DNA of 64,000 bases from Novosphingobium decolorationis (GTDB taxonomy: Bacteria; Pseudomonadota; Alphaproteobacteria; Sphingomonadales; Sphingomonadaceae): the NCBI RefSeq assembly GCF_018417475.1, contig NZ_CP054856.1:1217001-1281000 (forward strand), in the 5' to 3' direction. Of this stretch, positions 39,957 through 47,863 are shown piece after piece; within the stretch, counting starts at the first letter, position 1; every line of letters begins with the position of its first letter. A program made the translations under genes and the position numbers. The notes below the pieces were generated by a model. That model had not been told where the DNA came from, ran no database searches, and saw only the letters and a list, made by a program, of their open reading frames with translations.

Positions 39957-41737
39957 GCGAGACCTTTCCCTGGTCGGTGCTGGGCATCGCGCCGACCAGC
40001 GACCGCGCGGCGATCCGCAAGGCCTATGCCGCCGCCGTCAAGGCCATGGACATCGACGCCGAGGTCGAGGGCTACGCCCGCCTTCGCAGCGCGCGCGACC
40101 AGGCACTGGCCCTGGCCAGGGAGGCTCCGTCAGACGCCGTTTCCCCGCCGGTCTTGCACGACGTGCCCGAAGACGATGAGGATGCAGTGCCCGAGGACGA
40201 GGCCGCCTCCACGTCCAGCTCCGGGTTCTGGCCGCTGGCCGCCCCGCGCCTGCTGCGCCCGCTCGGTGAAGGCTCTGTCCGCACCGCGCCGCAGGTCCCC
40301 GAGCCTGCCCCCGGGCGTCCCTGCTTCGAGACGATCTTTCCCGATGCCCCCGCCGACACACCGATTGCCGCCACGCTGGAGCTTGGCCCCCACCAGAGCC
40401 TCGCCGCACCCACCCTGTCCGGATACGGCGAGATCGAGGCCGCGCTGGGTCTGATCCCGGGACAGACGGCCTGCGAACGGCTCGAGGCCGTGCTGACCGA
40501 AAGCGAGGATCCCGAACTGGCCGAGGCCGAACGCATCGTCGCGCTGCGCGCGCTGCAGGCCGCGATCGGCGAAGTCCGTTCGGAAGGGATCGACCGGCAG
40601 GAGCAGGTGGAAGACTGGCTGGCGGACCTTCTTGCCACCCACTGGCCACGCTCGGCTCCGCTGCTCGAAACGGCAACCCAGGCGTTCGCCTGGCACGAGG
40701 AGTGGCACCGCTTCGATGCCCGCCCCGCCGTGCGCTTCATCGGCGCGCGCCTTCGCGGAGCGCGATTCCGGGCGCGCGTGGAAGACCCCGGGCACCGCTA
40801 CCACGCCGCCTGGCGTGAGCTGAACCGCAAGGGGCCCGCCGGCCCTTTCCGCTGGCTGCGGGCCTCGCGCGATGACGTGCAGTTCGTGCTTTCGGGCCTG
40901 CGCGCGAATTTCGCGCATCTGGAAGACGAACTGGACCCACGCCGGATCGCCTCGTGGAACCGTCCGGTGATCTGGCCGCGCGTGGTCCTGGGCCTGTGCT
41001 GGCTCGCGCTTCTGGCCAATCTCCTGGGCCTGTCCTGGCCCTTCGGCACCCCGGGCTACGAGCTGCCCGATGGCAGCCGGATCGAACTTGCCGAGGACGG
41101 TCCGGGGCCCACGCTCTTTGGCGAATACATCGAGAACGCGGTGGCCGAGAGCCTAGGGCGGGGGCATGACCTGGCCTGGCTCTGGGACCGCGACGCCGAA
41201 CTGGCCCGGCGCATTGTCGCGCAAGTGCGCGCCAGCCTGGACAGCGGGGACGGTGCCGAGGGGGCCACCCGCGCGGCCGTCAACCTCGTGCGCGCGGCAA
41301 CACACGCCAAGGGTCACACCCTTCGCGCAGAAGCCCGCGAGGCGGCCATGCGCCTGCGCCTCGACCAGTTGCGCGCCGCCCGCGAAATGGCCCCTGCCAC
41401 CTGCCTCGCGCTGCTCCACGACGGGCAGTTGCCCGAACAGGCGTCGGCGTTTCCCGAGCCGCTGCGGGCGCGCGAACGGACCGCTGCCGCGCGCCTTGCC
41501 GAGACCCCGCTCCCGCTCGAGGACCCGGGCGAGGAGGACACCTCGGTTCCCATTCCAGGCGCTCTCATCGACGCGATCATTGCGCGCACGGGCCTGCCCG
41601 ACGCGGCCGTGCGCGAGGCCCTTCAGAACGAGGGCGAGGATGCGCCCCGGTGCGACGTCGCGATTGCGCTGCTGGCGTCGGCACTCGACTGGGAGGGCGA
41701 CCCCGCCACCCGCGAGGCGATCCTGCGCGCGCTCTGA
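39953..41737 (+). CDS. J-domain-like membrane protein, partner of HscC; HPD motif absent
   Basis: A 594-residue protein. Residues ~5-52 ([48 protein letters not shown]) fit a J-domain, but the HPD tripeptide that triggers Hsp70 ATPase is not there; MDID stands in its place. An acidic, low-complexity linker follows, then a helical region. One membrane helix is seen near residues ~343-360 ([20 protein letters not shown]). The C-terminal part is alanine/arginine rich and helical. DjlB/DjlC-type partners of HscC also have divergent HPD sites. The ATGA overlap with hscC argues that the two act together. Confidence 0.8.
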   Translation: MSETFPWSVLGIAPTSDRAAIRKAYAAAVKAMDIDAEVEGYARLRSARDQALALAREAPSDAVSPPVLHDVPEDDEDAVPEDEAASTSSSGFWPLAAPRLLRPLGEGSVRTAPQVPEPAPGRPCFETIFPDAPADTPIAATLELGPHQSLAAPTLSGYGEIEAALGLIPGQTACERLEAVLTESEDPELAEAERIVALRALQAAIGEVRSEGIDRQEQVEDWLADLLATHWPRSAPLLETATQAFAWHEEWHRFDARPAVRFIGARLRGARFRARVEDPGHRYHAAWRELNRKGPAGPFRWLRASRDDVQFVLSGLRANFAHLEDELDPRRIASWNRPVIWPRVVLGLCWLALLANLLGLSWPFGTPGYELPDGSRIELAEDGPGPTLFGEYIENAVAESLGRGHDLAWLWDRDAELARRIVAQVRASLDSGDGAEGATRAAVNLVRAATHAKGHTLRAEAREAAMRLRLDQLRAAREMAPATCLALLHDGQLPEQASAFPEPLRARERTAAARLAETPLPLEDPGEEDTSVPIPGALIDAIIARTGLPDAAVREALQNEGEDAPRCDVAIALLASALDWEGDPATREAILRAL

Positions 41738-41869
41738 TCTCGCCCGAGGATCCGGGGCGGGGATCCGGGGCCACCCCAAGCCGCCGGAACACCTGTCGGG
41801 AACGCAGCGGGCCGTTTCCACGTTCCCTCTCCACAGCCGCGGCACGCGGCCGCAAGCGGGAGAGTGGAC

Positions 41870-42590
41870 GTGACACCATCGCCGAGACCGCCGGAAGGGG
41901 AGCCCCCCCCGCGAGGCGCGCCCCTATGCGCTCTCGCTCGCGCTGCCCGCGACCTGCCTGCTCGCCCTTGCCGGAGCGGCCGTCTTCACCTTCCGCTCCA
42001 GCGCCACCGCGCAGGACCTGCCGCCCCCACCGCGTGAGGCAGGCCCGGTCCCCAGCGGCCTCCAGACCGCGGTCTTCGCTGGCGGCTGCTTCTGGGGCGT
42101 GGAAGCCGTATTCGAACATGTGAAAGGCGTGCGCACGGTCACCTCGGGCTATGCCGGAGGAGCCCGCGCGGACGCCAACTACCGCCGCGTCGCCAGCGAA
42201 AAGACCGGGCACGCCGAAGCCGTACGCATCGTCTACGACCCCGAGGAGGTGCGCTATGGCCAGCTCCTCCACGTCTTCTTTGCCGTCGCCCACGACCCCA
42301 CGCAGCTCAACCGCCAGACGCCCGATGTCGGGCGCAGCTATCGCTCGGCGATCTTCCCCCAGACCCCGCTTCAGCGGCAGATGGCGCGCAGCTACATCGC
42401 CCAGCTCGACAGCGCGGGCACGTTCGGGCGCAAGATCGCCACGAAGCTGGAACAGGGGGCGTTCTACAAGGCCGAGGACGTCCACCAGGACTTTGCCCGC
42501 AAGAACCCGCGCAACGCCTATATCGTGCGCTGGGACAAGCCCAAGGTGGCCAGGCTCAAGCGCGAATTTCCCGCGCTCTACACGCGCTGA
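41870..42590 (+). pseudogene. msrA: Exported peptide-methionine (S)-sulfoxide reductase MsrA, start out of frame
   Basis: The MsrA domain is complete: FAGGCFWGVEAVFEHVKGVRTVTSGYAGG with the catalytic cysteine, then GHAEAVRIVYDPEEVRYGQLL and the usual C-terminal region. Before it lies a clear signal sequence (YALSLALPATCLLALAGAAVFTF) in the same frame, so the enzyme should act in the periplasm. That frame has no ATG, GTG or TTG between an upstream stop (41871) and the GVE valine. A good start (GTG 41870 with GGGAGAG before it) is in another frame and joins the signal peptide exactly if the C8 tract at 41903-41910 had seven Cs. The gene is either phase-variable, mutated, or misread in sequencing. 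Confidence 0.78.
41903..41910 (+). repeat. msrA: C8 homopolymer in the msrA leader
   Basis: Eight consecutive C residues at the junction where the GTG-initiated frame and the MsrA frame diverge. One C fewer restores a continuous protein with signal peptide. Confidence 0.8.
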
Positions 42591-42596
42591 AGCCGC

Positions 42597-43772
42597 TCAG
42601 ATCGCCTCACCGGCCGCGAACCCGCTCGCCCAGGCCCACTGGAAATTGTAGCCGCCCAGCCACCCGGTAACATCGACCGCCTCGCCAATGGCGTAGAGCC
42701 CGGGCACCTTGCGCGCCTCCATCGTCTTGGAGGAGAGACCGGCGGTGTCGATCCCGCCCGCGGTCACTTCCGCCTTGGCAAAGCCTTCTGAACCATCCGG
42801 GACAAAGGGCCAGCGCGCAAGCTGCGCTTCGGCCGTGTCCAGGGCCTTGTCGGACAAGTTGCCAAGCTCGCCCGTCAGCGCCAACCGCTCGGCCAGCGCC
42901 TGCGCCAGGCGGTCGGGCAGCGCCTCGCCCAGCACCTTGCGCAAGGCGACCTTGGGCCGCGCGCGCTTGGCGGCCTTGAGCCAGCCGCGCTCCTGCCCGG
43001 GCAGGAAGTCGATATGGACCGTATCCCCGCGCTGCCAGTAACTGGAAATCTGGAGAATGGCGGGACCTGACAGCCCCCGGTGCGTGAACAGGGCGGCCTC
43101 GCGAAAGGCGGTCTTGCCGCAGGTCACGACGACTGCGGTCGCAACGCCCGAAAGCTCGCGGAACAAGGCCTCGTCGGCTGGAAGCGTCAGCGGCACCAGC
43201 GCGGGGCGCGGCTGGACGACCTTGAGGCCGAACTGGCGCGCCAGATCATAGGCAAAGCCCGTCGCCCCCATCTTGGGGATCGAGGGGCCGCCCGTCGCAA
43301 TCACCAGCGAAGGGGCCTGCGCCTGCGCCGCGCCGTATCGTACCGTGTAGCCCTCGTCGCCGCGCTCCACGCTGGCCACGGCATCGCCGCAGTGGACCGT
43401 GACATCGCCCCTGGCGCATTCCTCCAGCAGCATCTCGACGATCTGCTTCGCGCTGCCATCGCAAAACAGCTGGCCCAGCGTCTTCTCATGCCAGGCAATC
43501 CCGTGCGCCTCGACCAGGTCGAGGAAATCGCGCGGGGTGAAACGGCTCAGCGCCGACTTCGCAAAGTGCGTGTTGTTCGAGAGGTAACGCTCTGGAAGCG
43601 TGTCGATATTGGTGAAGTTGCAGCGCCCGCCGCCCGAGATCAGGATCTTCTTGCCCGGCTTCTCGGCATGGTCGAGCACGAGCACGCGGCGCCCGCGCAA
43701 GGCGGCAACGCGCGCGCAGAACAGACCTGCCGCGCCTGCACCCAGGATTATCGCATCGTAGGTATCGCTCAC
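42597..43772 (-). CDS. HI0933/BaiN-family flavoprotein
   Basis: A 391-residue FAD protein. The dinucleotide motif is AIILGAGAAGLFCARVAALRGRRVLVLD. KPGKKILISGGGRCNFTN is the family signature, followed by VIATGGPSIPKMGATGFAYDLA and the terminal GLYAIGEAVDVTGWLGGYNFQWAWASGFAAGEAI. Family members are poorly characterised oxidoreductases; BaiN acts in bile-acid metabolism, but most members are housekeeping genes of unknown substrate. It overlaps the upstream flavoprotein gene by 4 bp. It converges on msrA. Confidence 0.9.
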   Translation of the reverse strand: MSDTYDAIILGAGAAGLFCARVAALRGRRVLVLDHAEKPGKKILISGGGRCNFTNIDTLPERYLSNNTHFAKSALSRFTPRDFLDLVEAHGIAWHEKTLGQLFCDGSAKQIVEMLLEECARGDVTVHCGDAVASVERGDEGYTVRYGAAQAQAPSLVIATGGPSIPKMGATGFAYDLARQFGLKVVQPRPALVPLTLPADEALFRELSGVATAVVVTCGKTAFREAALFTHRGLSGPAILQISSYWQRGDTVHIDFLPGQERGWLKAAKRARPKVALRKVLGEALPDRLAQALAERLALTGELGNLSDKALDTAEAQLARWPFVPDGSEGFAKAEVTAGGIDTAGLSSKTMEARKVPGLYAIGEAVDVTGWLGGYNFQWAWASGFAAGEAI

Positions 43773-45409
43773 GAGGTGGCCGTCTCCGCCGCCCCGACAA
43801 GGTCGAGCGCGAGCGCCTCGGCGACGCGGATACCATCGACCGCGGCCGAGAGGATGCCGCCTGCATAGCCCGCGCCCTCACCTGCCGGGTAGAGCCCGCG
43901 CGTGTTGAGGCTGTTGAAGTCGCGCCCGCGCGTGATGCGCACGGGCGAGGAGGTGCGCGTCTCGACCCCGGTCAGGACGACATCGGGGTGGTCGTAGCCC
44001 GGCACCTGGCGCCCGAAGACAGGCAGTGCCTCGCGGATCGCCTCGATCACGAAATCGGGAAGGCACTCGGCCAGGTCGGTCAGGTGGACACCGGGCTGAT
44101 AGCTCGGGGTCACGACGCCGAATTCGCTCGAGGGTTTGCCTTCGAGGAAGTCGCCCAGTTTCTGGCCCGGCGCCTTGTAGTTCGAGCCCCCCGCCTTGAA
44201 CGCCAGCTCTTCCAGACGCCGCTGGAGCGCTACGCCCGCCAGGACGTCGCCGGGAAAGTCCCGCTCGGGGCTGATGTCGACGACGAGGCCCGAATTGGCG
44301 TTGAACTCGGCGCGCGAGTACTGGCTCATGCCGTTGGTGACGACGCGCCCTTCTTCCGAGGTCGCGGCCACCACGCGCCCGCCCGGGCACATGCAGAACG
44401 AGTAGACCGTGCGTCCGTTCGAGCACTTGTGCGAGAGCGCATAGGCCGCCGCGCCCAGGATCTTGTTGCCCGCGTTGGGCCCATAGCGCGCGGTGTCGAT
44501 CCAGCCTTGCGGATGCTCGATGCGCACACCGATCGCAAAGGGCTTGGCCTCGACGTGAACGCCCGCCTTGTAGAGCACCTCGAAGGTGTCGCGCGCGGAG
44601 TGGCCAACCGCCAGGATCACGTGGCTTGCGGGCAGGAACTCGCCCGTGGAGAGATGCAGGCCACAGATCTTCTGGACGCCGTCCTCTCCCGTCTCCAGTT
44701 CGAAATCGTCGACCCGCGTGCTGAAGCGGTATTCCCCGCCCAGCTTTTCGATCGTCTCGCGCATCGACATCACCATGGTGACGAGGCGGAAGGTGCCGAT
44801 ATGGGGGTGCGCCTCGGTGAGGATGTCCTCGGGCGCGCCGGCCTTGACGAACTCGGTCAGGACCTTGCGGCCCAGGTGTCGCGAATCCTTGATGCGCGAA
44901 TAGAGCTTGCCGTCCGAGAAGGTGCCTGCGCCGCCCTCGCCGTACTGGACGTTGCTTTCGGGATCGAGGACGGACTTGCGCCACAGCCCCCAGGTGTCCT
45001 TGGTGCGCTCGCGCACCGCCTTGCCGCGCTCGACGATGATCGGCTTGAAGCCCATCTGCGCGAGGATCAGCCCGGCAAGCAGGCCGCACGGGCCCGCCCC
45101 GATCACCACCGGGCGGGGGCCTGCATAGTCCGCCGGAGCCCGCGTCACGAACTTGTAGCTGGTGTCGGGCGTCCTGCGCACATGCGGATCGTCGGCGAAG
45201 CGTTCGAGCACGGTCGCCTCGTCGGCCAGTTGCAGGTCCAGCGTGTAGATGAGCTTGATGGCGTTCTTGCGGCGCGCGTCATTGCCCCGCCGCGCGATGG
45301 CGAGGCGCTGGAGTTCGCCCGCAGCCAGGCCAAGGCGCGCGATGACGGCTGCCTCAAGGTCCTCGCTCGCATGGTCGAGCGGCAGGGCAAGGTCGGAAAG
45401 TCGGATCAT
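43769..45409 (-). CDS. FAD-dependent dehydrogenase (COG2509 type)
   Basis: A 546-residue flavoprotein. The Rossmann motif is VVIGAGPCGLLAGLILAQMGFKPIIVERG. QYGEGGAGTFSDGKLYSRIKD, VILAVGHSARDTFEVLYKAGV, KCSNGRTVYSFCMCPGGRVVAATSE and GLYPAGEGAGYAGGILSAAVDGIRVAEAL are the family marks. The ATG at 45409 is preferred to one 12 codons earlier. The substrate is unknown. The two flavoprotein genes overlap and form one minus-strand unit. Confidence 0.9.
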   Translation of the reverse strand: MIRLSDLALPLDHASEDLEAAVIARLGLAAGELQRLAIARRGNDARRKNAIKLIYTLDLQLADEATVLERFADDPHVRRTPDTSYKFVTRAPADYAGPRPVVIGAGPCGLLAGLILAQMGFKPIIVERGKAVRERTKDTWGLWRKSVLDPESNVQYGEGGAGTFSDGKLYSRIKDSRHLGRKVLTEFVKAGAPEDILTEAHPHIGTFRLVTMVMSMRETIEKLGGEYRFSTRVDDFELETGEDGVQKICGLHLSTGEFLPASHVILAVGHSARDTFEVLYKAGVHVEAKPFAIGVRIEHPQGWIDTARYGPNAGNKILGAAAYALSHKCSNGRTVYSFCMCPGGRVVAATSEEGRVVTNGMSQYSRAEFNANSGLVVDISPERDFPGDVLAGVALQRRLEELAFKAGGSNYKAPGQKLGDFLEGKPSSEFGVVTPSYQPGVHLTDLAECLPDFVIEAIREALPVFGRQVPGYDHPDVVLTGVETRTSSPVRITRGRDFNSLNTRGLYPAGEGAGYAGGILSAAVDGIRVAEALALDLVGAAETATS

Positions 45410-45495
45410 GGCCGCGCCATAGACGCCTTTGCGCGCCGGTGCCATCGCAAGATTGCCTATGTATCGGCCCGGGAAGGCAGGCAGGCACCGCGTGC

Positions 45496-45530
45496 GGGGG
45501 AGGACCCGGGGGGGGGGAGGACCGGGGGGA
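45496..45530. repeat. G-rich tandem repeat with a G10 homopolymer
   Basis: Three consecutive units of a G-run plus AGGAC: G5 (45496-45500), G10 (45508-45517) and G6 (45524-45529). It lies about 70-105 bases before the heme monooxygenase start. The plus strand satisfies a G-quadruplex pattern, and a G10 tract is prone to slippage. Confidence 0.75.
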
Positions 45531-45600
45531 GGACATTGCGTCCCCTTTCGGGAGCCCTCGCCATGGGGTAAGGGCCGATCCCAGCCAAGGAGGTACGATC

Positions 45601-45930
45601 ATGTTCATCGCGATGAACCGTTTTCAGGTGCTGCGGGGCGAGGAGGACGCCTTCGAAGCGCTTTGGACAAACCGCACGACCTATCTCGACGAAGTGCCCG
45701 GATTTGAGGGCTTTCACATGTTGCGCGGCGACGCGGCGGACGATCACACGCTCTATGCCTCGCACACGCTGTGGCGCAGCCGCGCCGATTTCGAGGCCTG
45801 GACGAAGAGCGAAGCCTTCCGCAAGGCCCATTCGCAGGCCTCCGAGAGCAAGCCCAAATACCTCGGACCGCCCCGCTTCGAAGGCTTCGAGACCTTCCTG
45901 TCCGTGCCCGCCGGGGACGAAGGCGCATGA
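45601..45930 (+). CDS. Heme-degrading monooxygenase, IsdG/MhuD type
   Basis: A 109-residue ferredoxin-like ABM-fold protein that opens the heme ring and frees iron. The catalytic residues known from IsdG-type enzymes are here as N6 (MFIAMNRF), W67 (FEAWTKS) and H77 (RKAHSQ), the same spacing as in the family. PGFEGFHMLRG is a further signature. AAGGAGG nine bases upstream supports the start. It overlaps the next gene, a truncated hemoglobin, by ATGA. Upstream lies a G-rich repeat that may affect expression. Confidence 0.88.
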   Translation: MFIAMNRFQVLRGEEDAFEALWTNRTTYLDEVPGFEGFHMLRGDAADDHTLYASHTLWRSRADFEAWTKSEAFRKAHSQASESKPKYLGPPRFEGFETFLSVPAGDEGA

Positions 45931-46340
45931 GCGAGGAAACCGCAGGCGAGGACCAGCCGATCATCGAACGCGTCGGCGGCAAGGATGTCATCGACCGGCT
46001 GGTCGTGCGCTTCTACGAACGCATGGACACGCTGGAGGAGGCGCGGCCCCTGCGCGCGCTGCACCCTGACGATCTTGCCCACACGACCCTCATGCTCCAG
46101 AACTACCTCACCGAATGGCTGGGGGGACCGCCCCTCTATTCGAGCGAAAAGGGTCATCCCCGCATGCGCATGCGGCACATGAAGGTGCCGATCGGCAATT
46201 CCGCGCGCGACCAGTGGATGCTGTGCATGAACGGCGCGCTCGACGAATGTATTGCCGACGCGCCCGCGCGCGAGGCCATCCGCAACGCCATGGCCAAGCT
46301 TGCCGACTGGATGCGCAACACCGAGGACACCCCGGCGTAA
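45927..46340 (+). CDS. Group II truncated hemoglobin
   Basis: A 137-residue 2-on-2 globin. Proximal histidine H84 lies in RMRHMKVPIG; the group II G8 tryptophan is W97 (RDQWMLCM); Y30 (RFYERM) is the B10 tyrosine. WLGGPPLYSSEKGHPRMRMRH is the characteristic stretch. Such globins bind O2/NO and protect against reactive nitrogen or oxygen. Translation is coupled to the heme monooxygenase by a 4-bp overlap. This pairing suggests heme supply or salvage linked to gas protection. Confidence 0.93.
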   Translation: MSEETAGEDQPIIERVGGKDVIDRLVVRFYERMDTLEEARPLRALHPDDLAHTTLMLQNYLTEWLGGPPLYSSEKGHPRMRMRHMKVPIGNSARDQWMLCMNGALDECIADAPAREAIRNAMAKLADWMRNTEDTPA

Positions 46341-46374
46341 GGGCCTTGAGCAAGGCTTTGTTAACAGTTAGAGC

Positions 46375-46430
46375 TATCTGCAAATAACGCTTGCCAATTG
46401 CCGTACAAGTTCGGCAGATAATGATTTGCA
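46375..46430. promoter_or_regulatory. Nested inverted repeats before the tandem TetR gene
   Basis: TATCTGC (46375-46381) pairs with GCAGATA (46414-46420), and TGCAAAT (46379-46385) pairs with ATTTGCA (46424-46430). The second arm abuts the start codon. A GATAAT that could serve as a -10 lies inside the right arm. This is a good candidate for an autoregulatory operator. Confidence 0.5.
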
Positions 46431-47648
46431 ATGGCAACCTTGGCACTCTCCCCCCACCCTACGCAGGACCGTCTGATCACGGCTGTCCTGAACCAGTGGC
46501 AGATTGAAGGCTCTTCGGGCATCTCGGCCCGCCGCCTCGCCGCGCAGGCCGATGTGCCGGTCTCCTCGATCTACCATCATTTCGATTCGCTTGAGGAACT
46601 GCAGGTCTGCGCGCAGCAGCGCGCGCGCCATGAGGCCGAGAACTGGTGCGCCGCCCTGCTCGAGGCCATCGGCGATTTTCCCGCCTGCCCCGAAGCATTC
46701 GGCGGCTTCTTCGCGCACGTGATCGACGCGTGGTGCGAAGCGCAGCGCCATCTCGCCTTTGCCTGGCGCGAATGCGATTCCGCCCCCGATACCGAAGACC
46801 TCATTCACGGCGAGGCCCAGGCTTGGCAACGGCTCTGGTACGAGTTCTGGCGCGAGGCCTGCGCCCACTTCCAGGTGTCCCACGGCCGGGTGATCACCAA
46901 GCGCATCTTCGATACCGAGAGCATGTTTCACCTGATGCGCTGGCACCGCGCCATTGACCAGGCCGCGCTGGGCGAACTGGCGCGTACGCTGGGCAGCTGG
47001 CTCGCGGGAACCCCGCCACCGCCGACCCCATGGCGTGACCATACCCGTGCGCTCGCCTTGAAGACGATGCCCGCTCTTCCCGAACGTGACGAGACGGCCC
47101 GGCGCATCGTCGAGGCCGCGCAGCAGGTCCTGGCCGAGGGAGGGAGCCCGCACCTCACCCACCGCCGGGTGGCCCGCCGGGCCGAACTGACGCTGGGCAC
47201 GGTATCCCACAAGTTCCCGACCAAGTCGGAACTGCTCGGAGCCGCCTTTGAAGGTGCCTACAGCGTGATGGTCGACAAGCTCGACCCGCGAAGCTTCTCC
47301 TCTGCCGATCTCGACGCCGTGATCCACGCGATCGCCGACAGCATCTCCAGCGCCACGCGCGAAAGAGCGCGCAACGAACTGTTCCTTGCGGTTGCCCGCG
47401 ACCCGGCCCTGTCCCATTTCGGCCGCCAATTGCGTTACCTGCGTGGCCGCACCGGCCGCGGCCTGCTGCAATCGCTGGTGGGCTCGCAGCGCACCATCAC
47501 CGCGACCGAAGGCGCGCTGTTCTCGGACTTCAGCCTGGGCCAGATCCGCCGTCACGCCCTGTTCCCGTCCTACGACATCTGCGGCCAGATCCGCGCCGAG
47601 TTCGTCGAACTCCTCGCCCTTTTCGAGCGTCCCTCACCCGACGCCTGA
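46431..47648 (+). CDS. Double TetR-family regulator (two fused TetR units)
   Basis: A 405-residue protein, twice the usual TetR length. The first helix-turn-helix is GISARRLAAQADVPVSSIYHHFDSLEEL (near residues 28-55) and is followed by a helical effector region. A second one, SPHLTHRRVARRAELTLGTVSHKFPTKSELLGAAFEGAY, begins near residue 240 and has its own helical domain. A proline-rich linker (AGTPPPPTPW) joins them. One chain could thus imitate a TetR dimer or bind two kinds of site. It lies between the heme/hemoglobin pair and the siderophore receptor and may control either. Confidence 0.88.
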   Translation: MATLALSPHPTQDRLITAVLNQWQIEGSSGISARRLAAQADVPVSSIYHHFDSLEELQVCAQQRARHEAENWCAALLEAIGDFPACPEAFGGFFAHVIDAWCEAQRHLAFAWRECDSAPDTEDLIHGEAQAWQRLWYEFWREACAHFQVSHGRVITKRIFDTESMFHLMRWHRAIDQAALGELARTLGSWLAGTPPPPTPWRDHTRALALKTMPALPERDETARRIVEAAQQVLAEGGSPHLTHRRVARRAELTLGTVSHKFPTKSELLGAAFEGAYSVMVDKLDPRSFSSADLDAVIHAIADSISSATRERARNELFLAVARDPALSHFGRQLRYLRGRTGRGLLQSLVGSQRTITATEGALFSDFSLGQIRRHALFPSYDICGQIRAEFVELLALFERPSPDA

Positions 47649-47829
47649 CGGCGTTCCTGCGCCCCTGAGCGAGCGCCCTTCGCCGGCATGGACCGGCTCC
47701 GAACAGCGGCCTGCCCTCCGTCTTCGGCTCGGGTGCATCCGGGGCTGAGCGCGCGCTCCCCATTCCGCACCGCATGTCCCGCATGGCTTGACAGGGAGCC
47801 CGTGCGTGCTACTTCGCGGCCAGAACGTT

Positions 47830-47848
47830 AATGCAACTCATTCTCATT
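47830..47848 (+). promoter_or_regulatory. Candidate Fur box before the siderophore receptor
   Basis: AATGCAACTCATTCTCATT, a 19-base site with the AATG/CATT spacing of Fur boxes, lies 15 bases before the receptor start. It is an imperfect match to the classical consensus. Confidence 0.6.
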
Positions 47849-47863
47849 ATAAGGATACGAGCA

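Noticed and set aside
41748..41770. Direct repeat GGATCCGGGG twice after the J-like gene
   Set aside because: Only two copies 13 bases apart in GC-rich spacer; no sign of a mobile end or regulatory use.
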